A stretch of 64,000 nt of DNA, from NCBI GenBank assembly GCA_032719365.1, contig CM064876.1, forward strand, positions 60,197,864 to 60,261,863, given 5' to 3'. The notes under the pieces were generated by a model that worked only from the letters and a program-made list of their open reading frames with translations, did no database searches and was not told the origin of the DNA. Shown in pieces: positions 9,512 to 20,664 of the stretch. The position numbers were made by a program, and so were the translations under genes. Source of the stretch: Prinsepia uniflora (lineage: Eukaryota > Streptophyta > Magnoliopsida > Rosales > Rosaceae). The stretch's first letter is position 1. Each line of letters opens with the position of its first letter.

Positions 9512-11541
9512 GTAGGTCCTTTTGTTGTTACTAATGTGGTTGCCCATGGAGCCATACAGAACTAAAACATTGAAATGGGAAAAAGTTCAAGGTCAATGGC
9601 CACCGATTGAAGCCTTACATCGAGGCAATTGGAGAACACGATGTCGAGTCAGAAAGAGTGATGCGACGTCCCATCGGATGAACAGAATGAAGAATTTGGT
9701 CTAGGCTGGATGGACGTTAAACTTCAAGCGCTTGTTGGGAGACAACCCAATGTGTTCTCGAGTTGTGAAGGAGTCATCAATACAGATTTTCTATCTTTCT
9801 ACCCTCCACTCTCTTTTATTTTGTTTATTTAATGTTTTCCTATTATTTTCGTAAATCATCTTCCTTACTTTGATTCTATGTTTAATTACTTCGTATTTTC
9901 CTACATTGAGGACAATGTAGAATTTAAGTGTGGGGGAATGGTTTACAATTTTAATTTTCAAAAAAAAAAAGTGAAAAAAAATATATAAAAAAAAAGTGTG
10001 AAAAAAAATCAAAAAAAAAAATTTGTTTATTGCTTTCTTGAATCTTTTTGTTTTAATTTAGTGTTTTTACTAGTATTAAGTTGGCTTTTAATTTGTCAAT
10101 GATATAAATGAACGGAAATGAATATGTTATGGCTATAAAGATGATCACTACAACTTGAATTTGTTTGTTAATATTTTGTGATTAAGTGTTATAACTTGAA
10201 GATAATGCATGTAAATTGGTACGTAAACGAGCATGATAAGATAAGTATGAATCATTTGAAATGTATGTGAGCTTTAGAACCTTATATACATCTTTGATGA
10301 GTGATTCATAAGATCTTTGTTTAAATTGATATACATATGCCTCATAACTACTTGCAATAGATTTTAATGAACTCTAGAGTACTAGAACTTATTCTATGTG
10401 ATTTTCAAAGCTTTTAAGTCAATAAACTCTCTGATTTTGGATATGATTAAGGCATTAGGGTTAACACCACAAATTCAAACATTCATGTTCCCTATTTTGT
10501 GTGCACGAGTTGCGACCCCCTTAGTTTTAACCCCTTTTGAGCCTACATTAAGCCTTTCTTTCATCACCATGACTATCTAAACACTTGAGCTTAGTATAGA
10601 CATCCTTTACCCTTGTTCCAAGAACTCGGTTGAAGACATAAATATTGTGTGAAGAGAAAATGATGATGTTGAAAAAACTTTTATGTGCATCATTTGGATT
10701 TACCTACTTAAACTTTGTTGTATTGTTGACACATGTTATTACCTTGAAATTAAAAAAAAAGAAAAAAAAAAGAAAAAGAAAAAAAAAGGTTGAGTCTCTA
10801 TCAAGGTAATAAGGTTTGGTTATGTAATGTTTGAGTTAAGTCCCTTACATTTGTAAATCCGACACAAAGAATGATTGTGAGGCCCAACATGATAGAATTA
10901 GGCCTGTGTTCAAAGGGATGGATTACTAACATCATTGCAATAAGGTTGGGAAGTTATGATACGCTTTGGGATTCTATTGAGTCTTGGAACGAATTGAGCA
11001 CCACTTGTCCTATATTTTGCTTTCCTCTAAACTTAGCCCCATTACAACCTTCGTAAAGACCTTATGATCCTTAAGATGGTAAATTTTGATTAGTGGAGTC
11101 AATCACTTGAGTAAGCTTATGGTTTTGGTTCATTTGTGCAAGTATGTTTTGTTTTTATCTTGAGGTGTTTGTTTGAAATTTTGCAAAAGTACTTCATGTC
11201 TATTATGTGAGCATTTATCTCATATATTTTGAGTGCAAACAAAAACCCTTACAAAATTGAGTGAATTTATGAGTGTATATCCTTGCGAGTTGATTCATGC
11301 TTGTTTTATCCATGTTGAGATCCAATTCACCATATTTACTCATTATCTTACTTGTTGAAACATTTTGTTACCATGTATTAACTCTTGAATTCCATATGCT
11401 TAAATGTTTTAAGGGAAAATCTTTTATGCCATGATAATAATGAAATATTGAGACAAATGGTTAAGGGTTTACTTATTTTTGAATTCGCAGTTTAGTTTTA
11501 GTATTTGTTAGGGACTAGCAAAGTTTAAGTGTGGGGGTATT
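9512..11541 (+). other. Athila post-pol noncoding region with terminal PPT
   Basis: After integrase the sequence is AT-rich with poly-A and poly-T runs (9960-10020, 10745-10790) and no frame above 75 codons that I trust. From about 9700 to 11500 it is closely repeated at about 15157-16880. It ends in the polypurine tract AGTGTGGGGG (11529-11538) directly before the LTR. Many Athila elements carry an env-like gene here; none is recognisable in this copy. Confidence 0.75.
9901..9940 (+). promoter_or_regulatory. Hairpin plus internal PPT-like tract
   Basis: CTACATTG-AGGA-CAATGTAG (9901-9920) is a perfect 8-bp stem with a 4-nt loop. Directly after it comes TTTAAGTGTGGGGGAATG, nearly identical to the terminal PPT at 11525-11541. 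The pair is repeated in the second internal region at 15359-15395. A second PPT could act as an extra plus-strand primer site; this role is inferred. Confidence 0.5.
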
Positions 11542-13289
11542 TGATAGGTCATTAATTAAGCATTATTTTATACCCTTTATAATTGACTTTTAATATTAAA
11601 ATAATAAATAATTAGATAAAATAATTTATTTTGTGTTATTTTTATTTAAATAAATAAAGTTTGTAATTTGGAGCATTTTGGCGAAAGAATCGTCTCGATC
11701 GGAATTATAACGAAGAAATTATGGACGAAATTTGGTGAAAATATTAATTAAGTTAAATTAATTAAATTTCATTTTCTGCAGCCCAAATCCATTTCTTAAA
11801 AACCCAGCGGCCGAGCCCCAGAAATCCGGCCCACTAGGCCCATTCGAAGCCCAACCTGCTTCAGCCCTGCCCAAGCACGTTCGAAGCGCGCCTGCCGAAC
11901 GTGCTTCCAGAACCTCGGCGCTCGCATACCGAAAACAAAAGCCCACTCCAGCACCTGCCCGCCGAACCCTTCTTTCTCCTATCAGCCGCTACCTACCGAA
12001 TTATGAGTATGATTTTCAGCAGGTCACTGCTGATTCCGAGCCCAGCTGCAACCCACTCTTTTGCATAGCAACTTGCCCTAAATTATGCAACTTTTCAGCC
12101 ACTTTACAGTTAAAACCATTCCTAAAAACATGACAAATCATGATTATTCATCATTCTACTTTTCTTTATTTTTTATTTATTTTTTATTTATTTTTGGTAG
12201 CTTTTTCCCCTATAAATAGGGGTTCATTTCACTTGTTGAAGGACACTTCTTTGAGGCACACATTTGAGCCTTCCTTAAGAAAACTTTGGAAAAATATTTC
12301 CAATACAAAGTTTAGAGTTTGAGTCCATATTTCCCGACTTTATTTCCTCCATCTTCATAAGGTTCCGTCCGCTGTCGGAGAACCGTGTGAATAACAATCC
12401 ATTGTTTTCATCCACCTTGAAAGTGTAACAATTCCTCTCCATTTACTTAAACTCTTATTTTTTTTATTGGTTTTGATTATAGTTCAATATATGTATGGTA
12501 TTTTCTTGCTAATACTTGTAAGTGTTTAATGCAATCTCCATGTGTCTTACTTTATGAATCTTAGTTATTTTATACATTTTAGTGCTTCATACTTCAATTT
12601 GATGTTAAGTGTTTTATTCGCTGTCGGTGCACTTAAAGTAGAATTGAAGAGACTTAATGTTGATCGATGTTTGCGCATTCAGTAAAAAACAAAAGGTAAA
12701 TCATATTGTAAGTGTCAGCCGCTGTCGGTGCATTTGTAACATTGAAAAATGTATGAAGATAATTGTGACGATTAAGGTAAAATTTCGTGATTGTTTTAAT
12801 ATTTACAATTATAAGAGTGTTGGTAAGATATGTGTTTTAAGAAGGTCACTTGTACATAAGTTAGAGTAGAAATAGAATTAGTTCATATATATTTTTACTT
12901 GTATTTGAATGATTACACTCCCTCAAAACCCCCATTTAATTATTTATTCTTTTATTCTTTTATTCATTAATTCATTAATTCATTAATTTATTAATTCTTT
13001 ATTCTCTTATTCCTCTATTCTTTAATTTATTGATTATTTGATTATTTAATTCTTTTATTATTTAATTATTTGATTAATTAATTCTTTGATTATTTTATTA
13101 TTTTATTCATTAATTTATTCATTATTCTTTTATTCATTATTCTTTCCCACTAACACATTATTAATATTCCCTAATTTCCCCGGTTAAGAACGATCTCTAT
13201 TTATCAATACTACATCTACACAAAAAGGGTTTAAATTGCATAATACTCAAATTACGTGTTTAATTTGATGCGTAGTTTGAGCTTTGTCA
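11542..13289 (+). repeat. Athila LTR shared by two internal regions
   Basis: This 1748-bp LTR begins TGATAGGTC just after the PPT and ends TTTGTCA five bases before a PBS. It is therefore both the 3' LTR of the pol-bearing element on its left and the 5' LTR of the coding-less internal region on its right. Its second half aligns well with the LTR at 59434-61105, but the U3 segment around 11760-12060 differs completely, so they are two subfamilies. It contains a TATA box, a reiterated CGCTGTCGG motif and a low-complexity TTCATTAATTCATT zone at 12930-13140. Confidence 0.88.
12211..12218 (+). promoter_or_regulatory. TATA box in Athila LTR, inside a palindrome
   Basis: TATAAATA sits within CCCCTATAAATAGGGG (12207-12222), an inverted repeat centred on the TATA box. 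It marks the U3/R promoter; the transcript would start near 12245. The other Athila LTR has the same layout with different arms (see 59847). Confidence 0.6.
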
Positions 13290-13294
13290 ATTTT

Positions 13295-13312
13295 TGGCGC
13301 CGTTGCCGGGGA
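13295..13312 (+). other. Athila primer-binding site (tRNA-Asp type)
   Basis: TGGCGCCGTTGCCGGGGA lies five bases after the LTR end. It is the complement of a plant tRNA-Asp 3' end including CCA, the known Athila primer. An identical site is present at 61111-61128. Confidence 0.88.
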
Positions 13313-13679
13313 AATTGAAAATCATTTTTAATTTGTTAGTGTATGTATATAAATTGTGCATATTATACTTGTTTATAAATTTTATTTTTATTAATATTAT
13401 ATTTGTTTATAACCTTTACTTACTTGTTTATATTTTATTTATCCATCTTATTTTTGTTCTTATTATTTTTGTTTATAATGTTCATACTTTACTTATTCAT
13501 AGTTTCTAATTTATATTTGTTCATAAATGTTCATAATTTTTTTTTATATATATTTGTTCATATTCAAATTGTTTATGTAAATTTAAAATTCTATCATACT
13601 TGTTCATAATTTAATTGTATTTGTACTTGTCATAAATGCATATTGTACATATTCAATTTTCCTTACTTTTATTTATTTT

Positions 13680-13910
13680 TTATTTTTTTACACTTTATTT
13701 CTTTACACTTTAATCCATTAACTTTAACTTTATTCCATTACTTTAAATTTATTCCATTACTTTAAATTTATTCCATTAACTTTTTCTTTATTCCATTAAC
13801 TTTTTCTTTATCCCATTAACTTTTTCTTTATTCCTTTAAATTTTTATTCCATTAACTTTATTCCATTAAATTTTTATTCCATTAACTTTTTTATTACACT
13901 TACTTTATTC
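13680..13910 (+). repeat. Minisatellite in Athila leader (CCATTAACTTT units)
   Basis: About a dozen degenerate repeats of TTTATTCCATTAACTTT with periods of roughly 14-22 bp. The homologous leader at 61500-61770 has a similar array with a different copy number, so the array is length-variable between copies. Confidence 0.75.
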
Positions 13911-15358
13911 TTATGTAATTATTTATTTGGTTATGTCTTGATAAAATTAAAATTTAAATAAAAAAAAATTCGAAATAAAAAAAATTAAAATAAAAAAAAA
14001 TCTTATCTTAGCTTTATGTTAGTGTTAATTCATACTTGTAAATAAATGTTGTATATATGTTACTTGTTACCTTTTATACTTGTTTATAAATTGTTCATAA
14101 CTTTTATATTTCATAGTATACATACATACTTGTTCATAATAGACTTTCATTTATGTTTGTTTATAATTCTCTTACTTGTCATATTATTCTTGTTCATACT
14201 TGTACATAATGTTCTTTCCTTTTAATTGTTCATAAATGCTTATGGTACATGTTCACTTTTCCTTATTTTTACTTTTATTTATTTTATTTATTTTTGTAAT
14301 TAAAAAAAACATAAAATTCGTAAAAACAAAATATTTCCTTTTCTTCATTTATTTAATTTATAAATTCCAAAAAAAAGTTATTAAAAAAAAAATTCTTATC
14401 TTCACTTTGTGTTAGTGTAAATCTAAATTGTTAAATAAATCTTATACATATATTAGTTTGTTAATGTGAAATTGTCTTGTAAATTTCATTACTTGTGAAT
14501 GAAACCATTCTTGTAAATAAATTGTTCATACGTAAATTGTCATGTTATATTTGTAAATTGTGCATAAAAACATACTTGTAAATAGTTCTTGCATTCATGC
14601 ATTAGTCTCGGCTATATGTAGATCACTTGTGCTTCGAAGTTTAAATTTTGATCTTTAATCGGCGAAGACTCTTTTGTTAACTCTCACCCACGGTGATTGT
14701 TAAAACTTGCGTCATCTTAATTCCTCTGGAGTAAAAAATTTTCGAGGGTGATGTCTAGGACAAGAGATGGTACTCATAACGGGTTTTGGGTCTAAGAAAG
14801 TGACATCAATGGAGTTTAAGCCTCGGGATGTCTTGAAAATAGCCTTGCCTCTTGTGTGTAGTCTTTCTAACCTGGTCACCTTTGAACTTGCCCAAATAGT
14901 TGAATTAATCCAAGATATTTACTTGGGCCGCACGAACGTATAAGTCTCAATCTAAACGTTGAAGCTATGTGAACCATATATATATTTGACTTCCCCCGAC
15001 ATGTAAATATTGTTTATATCTTAATTTACATTATTTGTCATGACAAAGTTAATTTGCATCTTTAGTTTAACTAACTTGCATCTTTAATCTAATTTGCATA
15101 TCTAACTTGCATTCTTGACTAACGTACATCTCTAACTAACTAACCTGCATCTCTGTCTAGACTGGATGGACGTTAAACTTCAAGCGCTTGTTGGGAGGCA
15201 ACCCAATGTGTTCCCGAGATGTGAAAGAGTTATCAACGCAAATTTGCTAGCTTTCACTCTTTATTTTATTTTATTTTGTTTAATTATTGTTTATCTTGCT
15301 TTATTTTCGTAAATCTTCTTCCTTACTTTGATTCTATGTTTAATTACTTCGTATTTTC

Positions 15359-15395
15359 CTACATTGAGGATAATGTAGAATTTAAGTGTGGGGGA
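15359..15395 (+). promoter_or_regulatory. Second copy of hairpin plus internal PPT-like tract
   Basis: CTACATTG-AGGA-TAATGTAG followed by TTTAAGTGTGGGGGAATG. Compared with 9901-9940, the stem has lost its loop-closing pair (C to T) while the purine tract is unchanged. Confidence 0.5.
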
Positions 15396-16880
15396 ATGAT
15401 TTACAATTTTAATTGTCTACAAAATTAAAAAAAAAATTTAAAAAATCGTTAAAAAAAATTTAAAAAAAATTAAAAAAAAATGTGTGAGAAAAAAAATAAT
15501 AAATTTTTTTTTTTTTTTTTTGAATCTTTTTGTTTTAACTTAGTGTTTTTATGAGTCTTAAGTTGCCATTTAACTTGTCAATGATATAAATGAACATAAA
15601 TGAATATGTTATGGCCATAAAGATAATCACTACAACTTGAATTTGTTTGTTAATATTTTGTGATTAAGTGTTATAACTTGAAGATAATGCATGTAAATTG
15701 GCACATAAACGAGCATGATAAGATAAGTATGAATCATATGAACCTTATGTGAGATTTAGAACTTTATATACGTCTTTGATGAGTGATTCATAAGTTCTTT
15801 GTTTAAATTGATATACATATACCTCATAACTACTTGCCATAACTTTTAATGAACTCTAGAGTACTAGAACTTATTCTATGTGATTTTCAAAGCTTTTAAG
15901 TTAATAAACTCTCTGATTTTGGATATGATTAAGGCATTAGGGTTAACACCATAAATTCAAACATTCATGTTCCTTATCTTGTGCGCACAAGTTGCGACCC
16001 CCTTAGTTTTAACCATTTTGAGCCCACATTAAGCCTTTCTTTCATCACCATGATTATCTAAACACTTGAGCATAGTATAGATATCCTTTACCCTTGTTCC
16101 AAGGACTCGGTTGCAGATATAAAGATTGTGTAAGGAGAAAATGATGATGTTGAAAAGACTTTTATGTGAATTATTTGGATTTACCTACTCAAGTTTTGTT
16201 ATATTGTTGACACATGTTATTACCTTGATATAAAAAAAAACCAAAACAAAAAACCAAAAAAAAAAACCAAAAAAAAAAGAAAAAAAAAGTTGTCTTTATC
16301 AATGTAATAAGGTTTGGATATGTAATGTTTGAGTTAAGTCCCTTACATTCGTAAATCTGACACAAAGAATGATTGTGAGGCCCAACATGATGGACTTAGG
16401 CCTATGTTCGAAGGGATGGATTACTGACATCATTGCACTAAGGTTGGGAAGTTATGATACGTTTTGGGAGTCTATTGAGTCTTGGAACGAATTGAGCACC
16501 ACTTGTCCTATATTTTCCTTGCCTCTAAACTTAGCCTCATTACAATCTTTATAAAGACCTTACGATCCTTAAGATGGTAAATTTTGATTAAGTTGAGTTA
16601 ATCACTTGAGTAAGCGTATGGTTTTGGTTCATTTGTGCAAGTATGTTTTGTTTTTATCTTGAGGTGTTTGTTTGAGATTTTTCAAAAGTACTTCATTTCG
16701 ATTATGTGAGTATTTCTCACATACTTTGAGTGCAAACACAAAACCTCACAAATTGAGTGAATTTATGAGTGCATATTCTTGTGAGTTGATTCATACTTGT
16801 CTTATTCATGTAGAGATCAATTTCACCATATTTACTCATTATCCTTGTGAGTTGATTCATACTTGTCTTATGAGTGCATC

Positions 16881-17300
16881 TAAGCCTTCGCCATGCGAAA
16901 TGCCTAAGTCATCGTCATCTGAAGCACCCAAGGCTTCATTAAGCTAAGCATCCAAGCCTTTTCCATGTGAAGCATCGAAGCCTTCTCTATGGGAAACATC
17001 CAAGCCTGCACCATGTGAAGCATCCAAACCTTTTCCATGCAAAGCATTCAAACCTTTACCCTACGAAGCATCTAAGCCTTTGCACTGCAAAGCATCCAAA
17101 CCTTAGCCTTTTGAAGCATCAGAGTCTTCCTCTTGGAAGCACTTAAGTTTTCCTATAAAGCGCTAGACTTTCTTCCAAGAAGAAATCAAAGCCTTCCTCT
17201 GGGAAGCACTTGAAGACCTTCCTCCAAAATCCATTTCAAGCTTTCCTCCAGGAAGCAATCCAAGTCTTCCCCCTCGAGGTAATCCAGGACTCTATCTGGG
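16881..17300 (+). repeat. Degenerate 24-bp tandem repeat and derived sequence
   Basis: Units of the form GAAGCATCCAAGCCTTTTCC recur about every 24 bp from 16881 to about 17130, then decay into related 30-60-bp pieces (CCTTCCTCTGGGAAGCACTT) up to 17300. Plus-strand translation gives an 8-residue repeat (EASKPFPC), but several units carry stops, so a coding role is doubtful. The array follows the broken end of the Athila sequence. Origin unknown. Confidence 0.6.
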
Positions 17301-17709
17301 AATCACTCTAGGCAAATTGGAGTAAAAAAGCTCTCAGTGGATGCTTATGGCTACAATGGGGACATTTGGAAAGCCAACAAGTTCAAAAGTTAATTCAAAC
17401 AAATAAAAAGTTTGTAGAAGAAACTTCGCACATGAATTCAAAATTCTACATGAACTTTTTTTTTATTTTTTTATTCAAAAATAGTTGGAAAATCACATAT
17501 CGATTTCCCAAACCAAGTATTCAATACTAGAATGAAAGCACAATCATAGACAAAAACCAACTAATCTATGGACATTTTCTTGAGGCAAAGTGTCAATGCC
17601 AATCGTCTTCCGGAACTCAGCCGTTTCTTCAGCTGGAAGTAGGGGAAAGTCGTCTAAAACCGAGACATCGACAACAAGAACACCACTATTTCCAACCACA
17701 ACCTCTGGT

Positions 17710-18572
17710 TGACATGACCCATCCCAATCCCCCCGGGATTAGTGCGGGATGACCCTGCTCCCGTCTGACACGAAGTGTCAGACAAGGGATATTTCCGACC
17801 TTTGTCCTCCTGGGCTATCAGAGTACGCCAGGATCCGGAGGAGGTATGGGATATCTCGGTCTCTGCTACAGTCCACATCCGCCCTCAACCTGAAGGGCAA
17901 TCAAAACATTAAAAGCTGTGAATGGACAAAACAACCAGTTTATAAAAACATTTCCATAAGAAGACATTTGTACCCTTCACTAAAAAGCATGCATGCATTC
18001 GAAAACCATTTAACCAAATGGACCACATGTGGGAACTAAGCCCAAATCAGAAATAAACCAAGGTTAAAAGGACCACAATGAAATCGACCATAGGGGCCAC
18101 TGCCCAAATCCATAAGAAACCAACAAGGGACTCAGCCCAAAACCATAACCTGAAACCAACTACACGAGCCACTGCTCAATCACGTGCACACATGTGCACA
18201 CCACATATCACATATCATAATCCGCATATATACATATAATTCACACAACCAATCCTGTCATGGTATCCAAAGCTACACGCGTGCTACCCGGGTCTCCATC
18301 CGAGTCTTCTCAAAGTCAAGGTCAATGTCCGCAGGCCACTGATCCTACCCGAGGTTATAGTAACCATAGCCTTCCTGAGAGTCAGGAACCCAACTGAGGG
18401 GTGACTCCACTCAGTCGGTGCTCCGTGACTACTCCGGAGTCCACCCAGGCCAACGACCCTCCCCGTAGGAGATAATAGAAGTAAAGGAAGGTATATGAAC
18501 ATATATATATACATAATACAAATATCCATGCCCGGTTCCCCTGAACCGTCATGATCCATAACATCTATGCCA

Positions 18573-18607
<35 letters not shown>

Positions 18608-20664
18608 AACATCCTCCATGCACGGTTCCCATAAACCGTCATGTACCACCATAACATAACCAGGGTCATGCCGGTTCCCATAAACCGTCATGTACCATAA
18701 TAACACAACCAGGGTTCATGCCGGTTCCCATAAACCGTCATGTACCATAATAACATAACCAGGGTTCATGTCGGTCCCCATAATTCGTCATGAACCAAGA
18801 TACCATAACAAGGGTTCATGCTGATTCCCACAAACCGTCATGAACCGGGAAATCCATTTAAGGTTCCCTGACCTGAAATTAAAACTGTAAAGTAACCTGG
18901 GTCTCATGCCCCAACATAGGACATCAGTTGGGCACCGTGCCCGATATCTGAGGTCATATGCCCGAGACAAAACCAAATGGGTCTCATACCTGTGTTTATC
19001 CTTTTAGAAATCCAAAACCTTTTCATTAAAACCAATAAAGAAATACTGACCCGTATATGCACCGTATAGGGCCGAAACCTCGAAATACGTGCCTATATGT
19101 AACCACATACAAATGCACCCATGGCATCATCAAACATGTAATAAAACATATAATAAACATTTATTCATGTACCAATTTAGAAAACCAAGGTCCACTCATA
19201 GACCGTCCGAGCTGCCGCCTCGATTTGCGTGCCATAGGCTCTCCCGAGCCAATCGCTATCACCGGGACTCCCAAACCTTTCCAAATTCATTTAGAGGGTT
19301 ACTAATAGCCTCATTAATCTCTCATTGAAGTCCCATAATTTTCCTGATTTTCTAACTATTTTTAAAGTTGATCCTAAACCTTCGGACACCCCGAAACATA
19401 TCGAGACGGTGTCCGATCGACACGAAACCAGTCCCAAAATATTCGTTACATCGAATAGATGATTTCGTATGTTGAAGACACCCCCAGATTCCCCACCACG
19501 CGCTACCACGCGCCGCCCAAAGGGCCCTACGCGTGGGCTCACGCGCCGGTGAATAGTTCATCTTCCTCAGCGATCGAACCGGGTCTGGCCGGTTCACTGG
19601 TTCTCCTGGACCGGCGTGACCGGTCCGGCCTGGTTCCTCCCTCAAATCTCGTCCGTTTTGTCCCATTTCAATCCTAAAAATCCTATTTTCTTGTTTTCTA
19701 TCAATTCCAATTAACAAAACCAATCAAAACCTCCTAAATCGATCCATAAAAATCACCCCCCACGACCCCTGTTTTCCAGTTCAGTCCCCAGGCTTCACAG
19801 CTGTCAACCCCCGTTCAAAACCATCTCTATACGCCCTAAATAACGTAACAAATGTTCCCTAATCGACCAAAACTGACCATCATGTAAAAATCGACAAAAG
19901 GGGAGATTTGGGTCTAACCGGGTACCTGTTCAGGTTTGGGTCTCCGCCGTGCACGGAGGCTTCGTCCTGGCTGGCCACCACGCTTCAGCCGATCCTCCTC
20001 ATCTCAGGCCTCTCACTGATGATCACGGTTAGGGGTTTGGGTTGGTTTGAATGGTTGGGTGTGATCGGGAAAATGTTTTGGGAATGAAGGAAAATGGATC
20101 GATGAAGATGATATGCATGAAGGCATAAGGATAGCCTGTGGATGGGTGACACTTGTCACTCATCCATTGGGCAGAAGCTAAATATCTGGGGACCACTAAA
20201 TCCAATAGTTAAGTCTTCTCGTAATTCGTACAATAGTGCACTTGAACTTCCGTGAACTGTAACTTCGTCGTCGAATGTCCGAATTCGACGTGCCGCCTGT
20301 CTATGGATTCGTATCGTCACGATCTATGTAATGGTCCTCGGCCCTTGGCCATCGGACATGCCGGTCAAAAAGTCAACATTTGGTCCCTTTTAACTAAAAT
20401 TACCAAAATGCCCCTAAACTTCCGAACATCATAACTTCCTCCTCGAACGTTGGAATTGAACGTGCCACCTGTCTATGAACTCGTGATGTCCTAAAATACG
20501 TCACGGTCATCGGTCAAAGTCCATTTGACCGCTCAAATGAAAAGTCAACGTTTTGCCATGACGAGGGGCAAAACGGTCATTTTGCATATTTCGTCCGATT
20601 TCGCCCAACTAATCACGGATTAACCTCACTAATCTAATCCTGGAATTTGGGAAGGGTCGTTACA
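17710..20664 (-). repeat. Solo LTR of the LARD1 family
   Basis: The 2955-bp segment reads TGTAACGACCC...GGGTCATGTCA on the minus strand and matches the LARD1 LTRs along its length. It is flanked by TCTGGT at 17704-17709 and 20665-20670, a 6-bp direct repeat that contains the usual 5-bp TSD. No PBS or PPT adjoins either end, so it is a solo LTR left by LTR-LTR recombination. It carries the 50-bp tandem repeats of this subfamily at 18535-18850 and the complementary 12-mers at 17916-17927 and 19190-19201. Confidence 0.9.
18535..18850 (-). repeat. Tandem 50-bp repeats with CCGGTTCCCATAAACCGTCATG core, plus AT microsatellite
   Basis: Six degenerate units share CGGTTCCCATAAACCGTCATG; each contains an inverted repeat CGGTT/AACCG. 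An (AT)n run at about 18577-18604 lies inside the array and is absent from the LARD1 LTR copies. Confidence 0.8.

Larger units (their letters stand above)
5439..13289 (+). mobile_element. Athila-lineage Ty3/gypsy retrotransposon, 5'-truncated by Tat insertion
   Basis: This plus-strand element contains the gag C-terminus, protease, RT, RNase H, integrase, a 2-kb noncoding region and an LTR with a PPT. The leader, 5' LTR and most of gag must lie left of the Tat element and outside the window. Sequence motifs (IKQVPKYAKFLKELC, the DLGAS protease, IGWNLSDIKGISPTTC) and the PBS TGGCGCCGTTGCCGGGGA next to the following LTR are Athila-specific. No env-like frame was found between integrase and LTR. 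The protein frames are broken by at least two frameshifts and several stops, so it is not autonomous now. Confidence 0.9.
13290..16880 (+). mobile_element. Coding-less Athila internal region (no gag-pol, no 3' LTR)
   Basis: From the PBS to about 15156 this is the Athila leader, including AT-rich low-complexity sequence and a conserved stretch at 14590-15010 that is nearly identical at 62460-62880. At about 15157 (GTCTAGACTGGATGG) it joins directly to the post-pol 3' region, homologous to 9700-11500, with gag and pol missing. It stops near 16880 before reaching a PPT or 3' LTR, after a local duplication of about 28 bp (16778-16805 and 16844-16871). It is best read as a non-autonomous derivative or a large internal deletion, joined to its neighbour through the shared LTR. 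Confidence 0.82.

Noticed and set aside
9700..11541. An env-like gene expected in some Athila elements
   Set aside because: No long frame, signal peptide or membrane segment is present between integrase and the LTR in either copy.
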